Origin: Streptomyces sp. NRRL F-5123
GTDB lineage: Bacteria > Actinomycetota > Actinomycetes > Streptomycetales > Streptomycetaceae
DNA length: 64,000 bases
Assembly: GCF_000721495.1 (NCBI RefSeq)
Contig: NZ_JOHY01000008.1
Span: 62,001-126,000 of the forward strand
Direction: 5' to 3'
Part shown: positions 54,379 to 63,209 of the stretch, in pieces
Numbering within the stretch: position 1 is the first letter of the stretch
How the letters are laid out: each line of letters opens with the position of its first letter
Translations under genes and position numbers: made by a program
Notes under the pieces: generated by a model
What the model saw: only the letters and a program-made list of their open reading frames with translations
The model's database searches: none
What the model was told of the DNA's origin: nothing

Positions 54379-54990
54379 TCAGCCCGGTACGAGCCGGCCG
54401 AGCAGCCGGCCGAAGTCGATCAGCCGGGCTATCTGCCCCGCGCCGCCGTCGTCCAGCGACTTGCTGAAGCGGAAGGCCTCGGGCCGGAATTTCGCCGAGG
54501 CCACCGGCAGCGCCGAGTCCGGATCGGCCGCGACCGCGCTCAGCTCGTGCGGCATCGCGGTGGCCAGCACCAGGTAGACCCCGCGGTCCACGCGCCGCCC
54601 GAGGTCGTCGCGGCCGACCAGGGTGCGCATCCCGACGTGCCCGATCGCCTCCAGCGGCAGCACCTGCACGGACGAGTCCAGCACCGTGCCGCCCGGCGCG
54701 GAGGCGTCGGCCAGCTCCTCGCTGTGCCACAGGATGAGCCGCCGCCCGTCGCACACCGCGGCCTCCTGCCACACCGACGCCCCGGCCTCGGTCAGGTCCA
54801 CCACCCGCTCCAGCGTGAAGCCCCGCACCCGGCGGCGGCCCAGCACTCCCGTGATGGCGTCCATGGCGACGTCCGCGTGCAGGAAGTAGACCCCGGCGGC
54901 GTCCTCCAGCCGACCGTACGGCGACCAGTCGGTGCCGGCGGTGTGGCTCCCGCCGGCAGCCGGGCGGCTCCTCGTCGCCTTGCTGAACAT
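54379..54990 (-). CDS. Conserved protein of unknown function
   Basis: A 203-residue soluble protein (start ATG 54990; GTG 54996 is close). It contains YGRLEDAAGVYFLHADVAMD, beta-rich FTLERVVDLTEAGASVW and an Arg-rich loop (GRDDLGRRVDRGVY). No recognised domain. It is convergent with the F420 oxidoreductase and close to the histidine phosphatase; both neighbours keep company with it in Streptomyces as I recall. Confidence 0.75.
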   Translation of the reverse strand: MFSKATRSRPAAGGSHTAGTDWSPYGRLEDAAGVYFLHADVAMDAITGVLGRRRVRGFTLERVVDLTEAGASVWQEAAVCDGRRLILWHSEELADASAPGGTVLDSSVQVLPLEAIGHVGMRTLVGRDDLGRRVDRGVYLVLATAMPHELSAVAADPDSALPVASAKFRPEAFRFSKSLDDGGAGQIARLIDFGRLLGRLVPG

Positions 54991-55203
54991 CTCCACCCGC
55001 TTCGCGATACGGCTCCCGGGGCCCCCTCGACCCCTGCTGCACCTTACCGAGGGGGCGGGACACCCGGACCTATACCGGAGCGGGCGGATCCGGCGAATCC
55101 TGCGGGAGGCGCGCCGAAAACCGCGGCCGTGGTGGGGGCTCGGGGGGATCATCCCCGCCACGGCCGTCGTCCAGCACAACGGACGCCACCGGAAAGGGTT
55201 ACG

Positions 55204-55914
55204 GTGGCGCACATGCCTACCGCGATCCTTGTCCGGCACGGCCGGTCCACCGCCAACACCCAGGGTGTGCTGGCCGGCTGGACCCCGGGCGTCGCCCTCG
55301 ACGACACCGGAAGGGCGCAGGCCACCGCGCTCGCCGCACGGCTCGCCGCGCTGCCGCTGACCGCCGTGGTGTGCAGCCCGCTGCAGCGCTGCCAGGAGAC
55401 GGTGCGTCCGCTGCTGGAGACCAGCACCGGGCTGCCGCTGCACACCGACGACCGGGTCGGTGAGTGCCACTACGGCGACTGGACCGGCCGCAAGCTCGCC
55501 GAGCTGGCCGACCAGCCCCTGTGGACGACCGTGCAACGGCACCCGTCGGCCGCGGTCTTCCCCGGCCCCGAGGGCGAGTCGCTGCGCGCCATGCAGGCCC
55601 GCGCGGTCGACGCCGTCCGCGACTGGAACGCGCGGATCGAGGCCGAGCACGGCCCGGACGCGCTGTACGTGGTCTGCTCGCACGGCGACATCATCAAGTC
55701 GCTCGCCGCCGACGCCCTCGGCATGCACCTCGACCTCTTCCAGCGGATCAGCACCGAGCCGTGCTCGGTGACCGCCATCCGCTACACCCCGCACCGCCCC
55801 TTCCTGCTGCGCCTGGGCGACACCGGCGACCTGGGGGCGCTCGCCCCGCCGCCCGCGCCGCCCGGCGGCAACACCGCCGACGCGGTGGTCGGCGGCTCCA
55901 CGGGCGCCCCGTGA
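55204..55914 (+). CDS. Histidine phosphatase (phosphoglycerate-mutase-like)
   Basis: About 236 residues. The phosphate-accepting motif is LVRHGRSTANTQG (His in RHG), with the second His in YVVCSHGDIIKSLAADAL and an Arg in SPLQRCQETV. It resembles MSMEG_4193-type phosphatases adjacent to DUF3090 and mshC. It removes phosphate from a small metabolite or protein; the substrate is unknown. GTG 55204 has GGAAAGGG upstream; ATG 55213 is the alternative. The Pro-rich C-terminus (APPPAPPGGN) is disordered. It begins a run of co-oriented genes through mshC. Confidence 0.9.
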   Translation: MAHMPTAILVRHGRSTANTQGVLAGWTPGVALDDTGRAQATALAARLAALPLTAVVCSPLQRCQETVRPLLETSTGLPLHTDDRVGECHYGDWTGRKLAELADQPLWTTVQRHPSAAVFPGPEGESLRAMQARAVDAVRDWNARIEAEHGPDALYVVCSHGDIIKSLAADALGMHLDLFQRISTEPCSVTAIRYTPHRPFLLRLGDTGDLGALAPPPAPPGGNTADAVVGGSTGAP

Positions 55915-56091
55915 TCAGCTTCCGCAGTAGGGTGGTGGCGGATGCGGGTGCGCGGTGAGCACCACCGCGTACGCCGTCCGTGCCGCACCCGCCGCGTACC
56001 GCCGCCGCCCCGCGGCACAGCCCCACCGCGGTGTCGGAGCCATCCGGCGTCACCGCCTCACCGCCCCACAGCCGAGCAAACGGAGCAGGAC

Positions 56092-56682
56092 GTGCCCCGC
56101 CAGGTCTTCTTCTACGAGCACCCGGACCGTTTCGTGGCCGGTACGGTCGGCCAGCCGGGTCAGCGTACGTTCTTCCTGCAGGCCACGGCCAAGGGCAGGA
56201 CGACCAGCGTGGCCCTGGAGAAGACCCAGGTGGCCGCGCTCGCCGAGCGGATCGACGAGCTGCTGGACGAGGTCGTGCGGCGCAGCGGCGGCAACGCCCC
56301 GGTGCCCGCGGTCGCGCCGACCGAGCTGTCCGACACCGCACCGCTGGACGTGCCGGTCGAGGAGGAGTTCCGGGTCGGGACCATGGCCCTGGCCTGGGAC
56401 GGCGCGCACGACCGCATGGTCATCGAGGCGCAGGCGCTGGTCGAGCTGAGCGGCGAGGACGAGGAGGACCTCGAGGCGGCCGAGGAGCAGATGCTCCAGG
56501 ACGAGGAGAACGGCCCGCCGCTGCTGCGGGTGCTGCTCACCGGCGCCCAGGCCCGTTCCTTCGCCAAACGCGCCCTGGACGTGGTGTCCGCGGGCCGCCC
56601 GCCGTGCCCGCTGTGCAGCCTGCCCCTGGATCCGGAAGGACACGTATGCCCGCGTCAGAACGGGTACCGGAGGTCGGCCTGA
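56092..56682 (+). CDS. DUF3090 family protein
   Basis: A 196-residue acidic protein starting VPRQVFFYEHPDRFVAGTVG (GTG 56092). It ends with a four-Cys motif, PPCPLCSLPLDPEGHVCPRQ, which could bind zinc. DUF3090 is an actinobacterial family typically found between a phosphatase and an SCO1664-type gene, as here. The next gene overlaps its end by 37 bp, so the two are translationally coupled. Confidence 0.95.
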   Translation: MPRQVFFYEHPDRFVAGTVGQPGQRTFFLQATAKGRTTSVALEKTQVAALAERIDELLDEVVRRSGGNAPVPAVAPTELSDTAPLDVPVEEEFRVGTMALAWDGAHDRMVIEAQALVELSGEDEEDLEAAEEQMLQDEENGPPLLRVLLTGAQARSFAKRALDVVSAGRPPCPLCSLPLDPEGHVCPRQNGYRRSA

Positions 56683-57527
56683 GCGCCGCCCCCGCGGCGC
56701 TGACCCTGCTGACCCTGCTGTCGGAGGGGGAGCTGACCGTACGCGGCCGGGTCCGCGACGCGTCGAACGCGGTGCTCTACTGCGAGGCCGCCCACCAGGG
56801 CGTGACGGCCGCGTGCGTCTACAAGCCGGTCGCGGGGGAGCGCCCGCTGTGGGACTTCCCCGACGGCACGCTGGCGCAGCGCGAAGTGGCCGCCTTCCTG
56901 GTGTCCGAGGCGACCGGCTGGGGCCTGGTGCCGCCCACGGTGCTGCGCGACGGCCCGTACGGCGAGGGCATGGTGCAGCTGTGGATCGACCCCGCGGCGG
57001 ACGGTGACGCGGACGGCGACGGCAGCGGCGACGACGGCGGCAGTGGGGGGCCCGCGCTGCTGGCCCTCACCGAGGACACCGAGCCGGCCCCGGGCTGGAA
57101 GGCCGTGGTCGAGGCCGAGGTGGGCGAGGGCCGCACCGCGCTGCTGGTGCACGCCGACGACGACCGGCTGCGCCGCCTCGCGGTGCTGGACGCGGTGATC
57201 AACAACGCCGACCGCAAGGGCGGCCATCTGCTGCCCGCCCCGGACGGAAAGCTCTACGGCATCGACCACGGTGTCACCTTCCACACCGAGGACAAGCTGC
57301 GCACCCTGCTGTGGGGCTGGGCGGGCGAGCCGCTGCCCGCGGAGGCGGTGGCGGCCCTGGAGGGCCTCACGGCGGCGCTGGACGGCGAGCTGGGCGTACG
57401 GCTGGGCCCGCTCATCACCGCGGCCGAGATCGGCGCGCTGCGGGCCCGGGTGGCGCGATTGCTGGAGACCGGCATCCACCCTTTGCCGGGGGGCGGCTGG
57501 CCCTCCATACCGTGGCCCCCGGTCTGA
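56646..57527 (+). CDS. SCO1664 family protein (kinase-like)
   Basis: A 293-residue protein of the SCO1664 family, distantly related to phosphatidylinositol 3/4-kinase folds. It has ACVYKPVAGERPLWDFPDGT (Lys and Asp for nucleotide), the catalytic-type VLDAVINNADRKGGHLL (NNxDRKxxH) and the metal loop LYGIDHGVTFHTED. The Gly/Asp-rich insert (GDADGDGSGDDGG) is flexible. It overlaps DUF3090 upstream and precedes mshC, suggesting a link with mycothiol or cell-wall metabolism that is not proven. Confidence 0.93.
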   Translation: MPASERVPEVGLSAAPAALTLLTLLSEGELTVRGRVRDASNAVLYCEAAHQGVTAACVYKPVAGERPLWDFPDGTLAQREVAAFLVSEATGWGLVPPTVLRDGPYGEGMVQLWIDPAADGDADGDGSGDDGGSGGPALLALTEDTEPAPGWKAVVEAEVGEGRTALLVHADDDRLRRLAVLDAVINNADRKGGHLLPAPDGKLYGIDHGVTFHTEDKLRTLLWGWAGEPLPAEAVAALEGLTAALDGELGVRLGPLITAAEIGALRARVARLLETGIHPLPGGGWPSIPWPPV

Positions 57528-57658
57528 CCGGCGGCAGCCCCCGTGCGGCCGTGACCGTTGGGGCGAGCGGGCCGCACGGGGGCCGAAACGGCTGCTCGCG
57601 CAGGTAAACGTGCTGCTCCCGCTCGTTCGGCCCGCGGGCGGAAGGTTAATCTCATTTC

Positions 57659-58888
57659 ATGCATGCCTGGCCCGCTTCCGACGTCCCTGCCCTCCCGGGC
57701 ACTGGACGCGCACTCCGTCTCCACGACTCCGCGACCGGTGGCCTGGTGGCCGTCGAGCCCGGACCGGTCGCCCGCCTCTACGTCTGCGGCATCACGCCGT
57801 ACGACGCCACCCACCTGGGGCACGCGGCCACCTACAACGCGTTCGACCTCGTCCAGCGCGTGTGGCTCGACACGAAGCACCAGGTCCAGTACGTGCAGAA
57901 CGTCACGGACGTCGACGATCCGCTGCTGGAGCGCGCCAACGCCACCGGCGACGACTGGACGGCGCTCGCCGAGCGTGAGACCGCGCTCTTCCGCGAGGAC
58001 ATGACCGCGCTGCGGATGCTGCCGCCTGCGCACTACATCGGCGCCGTCGAGGCCATCCCGCGCATCGTGCCGCTCATCGAGCGGCTGCGCGAGGCCGGCG
58101 CGGCCTACGACCTCGACGGCGACACGTACTTCTCGGTCGACTGCGACCCGCACTTCGGCTCCGTCTCCGGCTTCGACGCCACCGTCATGCGCGCGCTGTC
58201 CGCCGAACGCGGCGGCGATCCGGAGCGCCCCGGCAAGAAGAACCCGCTCGACCCCATGCTGTGGATGGCCGCCCGCCCGGGCGAGCCCAGCTGGGACGGC
58301 GCGTCGCTGGGCGCGGGGCGCCCCGGCTGGCACATCGAGTGCGTCGCCATCGCCCTGGAGCACCTCGGCATGGGCTTCGACGTCCAGGGCGGCGGCTCCG
58401 ACCTGGTCTTCCCGCACCACGAGATGGGCGCCTCGCACGCCCAGGTGCTCACCGGCGACTACCCCTACGCCAAGGCGTACGTGCACGCCGGAATGGTCGC
58501 GCTGAACGGCGAGAAGATGTCGAAGTCCAAGGGCAACCTGGTCTTCGTGTCGGCGCTGCGGCGCGCGGGCGTCGACCCCGCCGCCATCCGGCTGGCGCTG
58601 CTCGCCCACCACTACCGCTCCGACTGGGAGTGGACGGACGCGGTGCTGGAGCAGGCGCAGGAGCGGCTGGACCGCTGGCGCGCCGCGGTCTCGCGGCCGG
58701 ACGGGCCGTCCGCCGAGGCGCTGGTGGACGAGATCCGTACCGCGCTCGCGGACGACCTGGACGCCCCGGCCGCGCTGGCCGCCGTCGACGCCTGGGCCGC
58801 GCGGCAGCAGGCGGCGGGCGGCACCGACACCGGGGCGCCGGGCCTGGTCTCGCGCGCGGTGGACGCGCTGCTCGGGGTGGCGCTCTGA
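57659..58888 (+). CDS. mshC: MshC, cysteine:GlcN-Ins ligase of mycothiol biosynthesis
   Basis: A 409-residue ligase that joins cysteine to 1-D-myo-inosityl-2-amino-2-deoxyglucopyranoside using ATP, the third step of mycothiol synthesis. It has the class I tRNA-synthetase fold: the zinc/adenylate site [34 protein letters not shown], then [20 protein letters not shown], and the KMSKS loop [14 protein letters not shown]. It resembles CysRS but lacks its anticodon-binding C-terminus, as expected for MshC. Two hairpins follow as terminators. Confidence 0.96.
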   Translation: MHAWPASDVPALPGTGRALRLHDSATGGLVAVEPGPVARLYVCGITPYDATHLGHAATYNAFDLVQRVWLDTKHQVQYVQNVTDVDDPLLERANATGDDWTALAERETALFREDMTALRMLPPAHYIGAVEAIPRIVPLIERLREAGAAYDLDGDTYFSVDCDPHFGSVSGFDATVMRALSAERGGDPERPGKKNPLDPMLWMAARPGEPSWDGASLGAGRPGWHIECVAIALEHLGMGFDVQGGGSDLVFPHHEMGASHAQVLTGDYPYAKAYVHAGMVALNGEKMSKSKGNLVFVSALRRAGVDPAAIRLALLAHHYRSDWEWTDAVLEQAQERLDRWRAAVSRPDGPSAEALVDEIRTALADDLDAPAALAAVDAWAARQQAAGGTDTGAPGLVSRAVDALLGVAL

Positions 58889-58908
58889 CGCCGGTCGGGA
58901 CTGCGTCC

Positions 58909-58945
58909 TGACCGCCGGGCCCTGACCGCGGGGGCCCGGCGGTCA
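58909..58945. terminator. First hairpin after mshC
   Basis: A 14-bp stem (TGACCGCCGGGCCC and its complement) with a 9-base loop, 20 bp beyond the stop. Confidence 0.8.
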
Positions 58946-58964
58946 CAGCACTGGAAGCGAAGGA

Positions 58965-58996
58965 GGGGCGGCACCGCCGGTGTGCGGTGCCGCCCC
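58965..58996. terminator. Second hairpin between mshC and the small LuxR-type gene
   Basis: An 11-bp stem (GGGGCGGCACC/GGTGCCGCCCC) with a 10-base loop and TCTCTTTCC after it on the + side. Confidence 0.8.
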
Positions 58997-59062
58997 TCTC
59001 TTTCCTGCTCCGGGGTCCCCCCATTCCCCCCCGGCTCGGACGCCCCCCCGCGCCCGGGTCTG

Positions 59063-59332
59063 TTACGTGAAGGTGCTCGCGGCGGCCGTACCGCCGAGGT
59101 CGGCCGCATGCCCGGGCAGTTCCCGGGCCGCCAGCAGGTTGAGTTCCGCGACTTTCAATCCCAGTGCGAAGCGGCCGGAGACGCCGAGACTGTCCATCAT
59201 GTGGCAAATCCGCCGCTGGATGGTCCGATGACCGCGCGAGAGTTTTCTCCCGATAGTGGCGTCGGACAACCCTTCACGCATTAATGCCAGAATTCGGAAA
59301 TCTACGTCGTCCATACATTCGTCGATTACCAT
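59063..59332 (-). CDS. Small LuxR-type HTH protein
   Basis: An 89-residue protein made almost only of a LuxR-type HTH: ILALMREGLSDATIGRKLSR then GHRTIQRRICHMMDSLGV and GLKVAELNLLAAREL. There is no receiver or input domain, so it is a stand-alone DNA-binding unit like the ends of NarL-type regulators. GGGGGG precedes ATG 59332. Target genes are unknown. The gene and its upstream region are lower in GC than the neighbours, which may hint at transfer. Confidence 0.85.
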   Translation of the reverse strand: MVIDECMDDVDFRILALMREGLSDATIGRKLSRGHRTIQRRICHMMDSLGVSGRFALGLKVAELNLLAARELPGHAADLGGTAAASTFT

Positions 59333-59563
59333 GATCCCCCCCCGGGGAAGGTATGCCAACGTGATGGATCACATGCTAACCGGCGACAGTTCCCCTGCGC
59401 AACTAACATTCCGTAAATGCAGGTGGCCGTACCGCGCACGGGGTCCGTCCGTGCGCCGCGGGGTCCGGCGGCCGACCCCCACAGCGTGGCAGGTGCCGGA
59501 CGTACGCGCTTTGGCGCGGCGTGTCCGGCTCTTGACGATCCGTTGCCCGTCGCGGTCCGCGGG

Positions 59564-60610
59564 CTACTCCGGGTCGGCCCCGGTGCCGTCGCCGGAGTCG
59601 TCCCCGTCGCCGTCGGTGCCGTCGTCCGGGTCCCCGGTGTTCTCGTTCTTCCCTTCCGCGTTTCCCGCCTGCCCCTCGGTGTTTCGCGGCTCCTCCGAAC
59701 GCTGCGGCCGACCGAGGTCGCGGAATTGCGGGACGCCGTCGCCGCCTTCGCTCGCGTAGTCACCGGGCTGCGGGTCGCGGCGTCTCAGATAGCGCTCGAA
59801 TTCCCGTGCGATGGCCTCGCCCGACGCCTCCGGCAATTCCGCGGTGTCGCGCGCTTCCTCCAGCGTCTGCACGTATTCGGCGACCTCGCTGTCCTCGGCG
59901 GCCAGCTGGTCGACCCCGACCTGCCAGGCCCGCGCGTCCTCGGGCAGCTCGCCCTGCGGGATACGCAGGTCCAGCAGGTCCTCCAGGCGGTTGAGCAGCG
60001 CAAGGGTGGCTTTGGGGTTGGGCGGTTGGGACACGTAGTGCGGCACCGCGGCCCACAGGCTGACGGCGGGCACCCCGGCGTGCGTGCAGGCCTCCTGGAG
60101 GATGCCGACGATGCCCGTGGGGCCCTCGTACCGGGACTCCTCCAGGTCGAGCGCGGTGGCCAGGTCCGGGTCCGAGGTGACGCCGGTGACCGGGACGGGA
60201 CGGGTGTGCGGGGTGTCGCCGAGCAGCGCGCCCAGCACCACGACCATTTCCACGCCCAGCTCGTGCGCGAAGCCCAGCAGTTCGTTGCAGAACGTCCGCC
60301 AGCGCATGCTGGGTTCGATGCCGCGGATCAGGACCAGGTCGCGCGGCTTGGGGGACTGGACCCTGGCCACCGACAGCCGGGTGGTCGGCCAGGTGATCCG
60401 CCGGACGCCGTCCTCCATCCACACGGTGGGGCGGTTGACCTGGAAGTCGTAGTAGTCCTCGGCGTCCAGCGCGGCGAAGACCTCGCCCTTGAACTCCCGG
60501 TCCAGATGGGCCACCGCGGTGGAGGCTGCGTCCCCGGCGTCGTTCCAGCCCTCGAACGCCGCCACCATGACCGGATCGATCAGCTCGGGTACCCCCTCAA
60601 GCTCGATCAC
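59564..60610 (-). CDS. PAC2 family protein
   Basis: A 348-residue soluble protein of the proteasome-assembly-chaperone-2 fold. It starts VIELEGVPELIDPVMVAAFE (GTG 60610, GGAGG upstream) and contains GWNDAGDAASTAVAHLDREF, LIRGIEPSMRWRTFCNELLG and VVVLGALLGDTPHTRPV. The last 70 residues are acidic and disordered. Function in bacteria is unsettled; it may aid protein-complex assembly. It commonly lies near mshC in actinobacteria. Confidence 0.94.
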   Translation of the reverse strand: MIELEGVPELIDPVMVAAFEGWNDAGDAASTAVAHLDREFKGEVFAALDAEDYYDFQVNRPTVWMEDGVRRITWPTTRLSVARVQSPKPRDLVLIRGIEPSMRWRTFCNELLGFAHELGVEMVVVLGALLGDTPHTRPVPVTGVTSDPDLATALDLEESRYEGPTGIVGILQEACTHAGVPAVSLWAAVPHYVSQPPNPKATLALLNRLEDLLDLRIPQGELPEDARAWQVGVDQLAAEDSEVAEYVQTLEEARDTAELPEASGEAIAREFERYLRRRDPQPGDYASEGGDGVPQFRDLGRPQRSEEPRNTEGQAGNAEGKNENTGDPDDGTDGDGDDSGDGTGADPE

Positions 60611-60825
60611 CCGGCGCCTCCTTCCGGCCGGCGGGGCCGTGCGGCCCCGATCCGGCGCTGCTCTCACTTGCTCGTCACGTGCGCCACCAGCCTACGTGCC
60701 CGGGCCCGCGCGGACGGCGGTCCCGCCGTTGTGGGGGCGTTACCGGGGCGGCGGTGCGGGCGACGGCGGGGGCCGCCCGGCGGCTGCCGGAAGGCCCGCG
60801 AAGGCCACGCAGGTGAGACCTGGAG

Positions 60826-60918
60826 ACATCCGATCTGTATCAACAACTTCGCCCCGCCCTCTGGACGGGCACCCGGCACCCCCGCTATACATCGGATCAC
60901 CAAGAAAAGATCCGATGT
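60826..60918. promoter_or_regulatory. Three ACATCSGAT-type operator sites
   Basis: Related 11-bp sites lie at 60826-60836 (ACATCCGATCT), 60889-60899 (ACATCGGATCA) and 60908-60918 (AGATCCGATGT, inverted). The first and third with flanks (GAGACATCCGATC vs GATCCGATGTCTC) are inverted copies with one mismatch. They precede the fuconate dehydratase-like gene and look like binding sites of a GntR- or IclR-type sugar-acid regulator. The last site lies 19 bp before the start, positioned to block transcription. Confidence 0.6.
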
Positions 60919-60936
60919 CTCGCGACGGGAGTGTGC

Positions 60937-62262
60937 ATGAGTCCGACCATTACCGAGGTCGACGTGTACGACGTCCGCTTTCCGACCTCGGAGCAGCTCG
61001 ACGGCTCGGACGCCATGAACCCCGACCCCGACTACTCCGCCGCCTACGTCGTACTGCGTACCGACGACCCCGGCGACCTCGCGGGGTACGGCCTGTGCTT
61101 CACCATCGGCCGGGGCAACGACGTCGTCGCCGCCGCGATCGAGGCGCTGCGACCCTACGTCGTCGGCCGCTCGGTGGCCAGTGTCACGGGCGACCTCGGC
61201 GCCTTCTACCGGCTGCTCACCCATGACTCGCAACTGCGCTGGCTCGGCCCCGAGAAGGGGGTGATGCACATGGCCGCGGGGGCGGTGGTCAACGCCGCCT
61301 GGGACCTCGCCGCACGCGAGGCCGGGAAGCCGGTGTGGGCGCTGCTCGCCTCCATGAGCCCCGAGCAGCTCGTCGACCTCGTCGACTTCCGCTACCTCAG
61401 CGACGCGCTGACCCGCGACGAGGCGCTGGACATCCTGCGCCGCGCCGAACCGGGCCGCGCCGCCCGCGCGGAGACCCTGCGCAAGGAGGGCTACCCGGCG
61501 TACACCACCGAGCCCGGCTGGCTCGGCTACTCCGACGAGAAGCTCACCCGGCTCGCCAAGGAGGCGGTCGCCGCCGGGTTCGGCCAGATCAAACTGAAGG
61601 TCGGCGCCGACCTTCAGGACGACCTGCGGCGGATGCGGCTGGCCCGTGACGCCGTCGGCCCGGACATCCGCATCGCGGTCGACGCCAACCAGCGCTGGGA
61701 CGTCGCCGAGGCCCTGGACTGGATGGCGGCGCTGGCGCCGTACGACCCCTACTGGATAGAGGAGCCCACCAGCCCCGACGACGTCCTCGCGCACGCCGCG
61801 GTGCGCGCCGGGCAGCCCGTCCGGGTCGCCACCGGCGAGCACGTCGCCAACCGCGTGGTCTTCAAGCAGCTGCTGCAGGCCGGTGCGGTGGACTTCGTCC
61901 AGATCGACGCCGCCCGCGTGGCGGGTGTCAACGAGAACCTGGCGATCCTGCTGCTGGCCGCCAAGTTCGGCGTCCCGGTCTGCCCGCACGCGGGCGGGGT
62001 GGGTCTGTGCGAGCTGGTCCAGCACCTGGCGATGTTCGACTACGTCGCGGTCTCCGGCAGCCTCGAAGGCCGCGTCATCGAGTACGTACCGCATCTGCAC
62101 GAGCACTTCGTCGACCCCGCCGCCGTCGAGAACGGCCGCTACGTCGCCCCCACGGCGCCGGGATTCTCGGCCCGTATGGTTCCCGAAACGCTCACGGAGT
62201 ACCGCTACCCCGACGGGCCCGTGTGGCAGGCGCGCGCCCAGCGACAGGAGTTCACCCGATGA
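60937..62262 (+). CDS. L-fuconate dehydratase-like enolase-superfamily enzyme
   Basis: A 441-residue enzyme of the mandelate-racemase/enolase group. It dehydrates sugar acids such as L-fuconate to the 2-keto-3-deoxy acid. Residues are visible: [15 protein letters not shown] (Lys base pair), [17 protein letters not shown] (metal Asp), [13 protein letters not shown] (metal Glu), [11 protein letters not shown] (Glu) and [17 protein letters not shown] (His). The start [20 protein letters not shown] with [18 protein letters not shown] is typical of the fuconate type. ATG 60937 is preferred over GTG 60931. It overlaps the next gene by ATGA. Confidence 0.92.
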   Translation: MSPTITEVDVYDVRFPTSEQLDGSDAMNPDPDYSAAYVVLRTDDPGDLAGYGLCFTIGRGNDVVAAAIEALRPYVVGRSVASVTGDLGAFYRLLTHDSQLRWLGPEKGVMHMAAGAVVNAAWDLAAREAGKPVWALLASMSPEQLVDLVDFRYLSDALTRDEALDILRRAEPGRAARAETLRKEGYPAYTTEPGWLGYSDEKLTRLAKEAVAAGFGQIKLKVGADLQDDLRRMRLARDAVGPDIRIAVDANQRWDVAEALDWMAALAPYDPYWIEEPTSPDDVLAHAAVRAGQPVRVATGEHVANRVVFKQLLQAGAVDFVQIDAARVAGVNENLAILLLAAKFGVPVCPHAGGVGLCELVQHLAMFDYVAVSGSLEGRVIEYVPHLHEHFVDPAAVENGRYVAPTAPGFSARMVPETLTEYRYPDGPVWQARAQRQEFTR

Positions 62263-63056
62263 CCGACGGCACCACCACTTCCGCACCCCTCCAGGACTTC
62301 GCCGGCCTGACCGCCCTGGTCACCGGCGGCGCCTCCGGCATCGGTGCGGCGACCGCCGCCCTGCTCACCGCGCGCGGGGCCCGCGTGGCCGTGCTGGACC
62401 GCGACCCGTCCGGCGCCCCCGAGGGCTGCCTGCCGGTCGCCGCCGACGTCACCGACGACGCCGCCGTGCGCGCCGCCGTCGAGGAGGCGGTACGCGAGCT
62501 GGGCGGCCTGCACGTCCTGGTGAGCAACGCCGGTATCGGCGCCATCGGCACCGTCGAGGACAACGCGGACGACGAGTGGTCGCGGGTGCTGGACGTCAAC
62601 GTCCTCGGCATGGTCCGCACCGCCCGCGCCGCGCTCCCGCACCTGCGCCGGGCGGCCGCCGCACGCCCCGGCACCGCGTCGATCACCCACACCTGCTCCA
62701 TAGCCGCGACCGCGGGGCTGCCGCAGCGCGCCGTGTACAGCGCGAGCAAGGGCGCGGTCCTCTCGCTGACACTGGCGATGGCCGCGGACCACGTACGCGA
62801 GGGCATACGCGTCAACTGCGTCAATCCCGGGACTGCCGACACCCCGTGGATCGGCCGGCTGCTCGACCAGGCCGGGGACCCCGCCGCCGAGCGCGCCGCC
62901 CTCAACGCCCGGCAGCCGATGGGCCGGCTGGTGACCGCCGACGAGGTCGCCGCCGCCATCGCCTACCTGGCGAGCCCCGCGGCCGCCGGTGTCACCGGCA
63001 CCGCCCTGGCCGTGGACGGCGGAATGCAGGGACTGCGGGTGCGCCCCGCCAACTGA
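62259..63056 (+). CDS. SDR-family dehydrogenase of the sugar-acid operon
   Basis: A 265-residue short-chain dehydrogenase. It has [20 protein letters not shown] (TGxxxGIG), [12 protein letters not shown] (NAG), [20 protein letters not shown] (Ser, YxxxK) and [12 protein letters not shown]. It probably oxidises the sugar or the keto-deoxy acid of the same pathway (2-keto-3-deoxy-L-fuconate dehydrogenase or L-fucose dehydrogenase). ATG 62259 overlaps the upstream stop (ATGA), so translation is coupled. Confidence 0.93.
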   Translation: MTDGTTTSAPLQDFAGLTALVTGGASGIGAATAALLTARGARVAVLDRDPSGAPEGCLPVAADVTDDAAVRAAVEEAVRELGGLHVLVSNAGIGAIGTVEDNADDEWSRVLDVNVLGMVRTARAALPHLRRAAAARPGTASITHTCSIAATAGLPQRAVYSASKGAVLSLTLAMAADHVREGIRVNCVNPGTADTPWIGRLLDQAGDPAAERAALNARQPMGRLVTADEVAAAIAYLASPAAAGVTGTALAVDGGMQGLRVRPAN

Positions 63057-63209
63057 CCGGCGCACACCACCGCCGGCCGGAGCACCCCGGCCGGCACCGC
63101 ACCACCGGGCACGACCTCGTACCACCGGCACCACCGCACCACCCACCGGCACCACCGCACCACCCGCACCACCCCGAGCCGACACACACCCGAAGGGCAG
63201 AACTCGACG

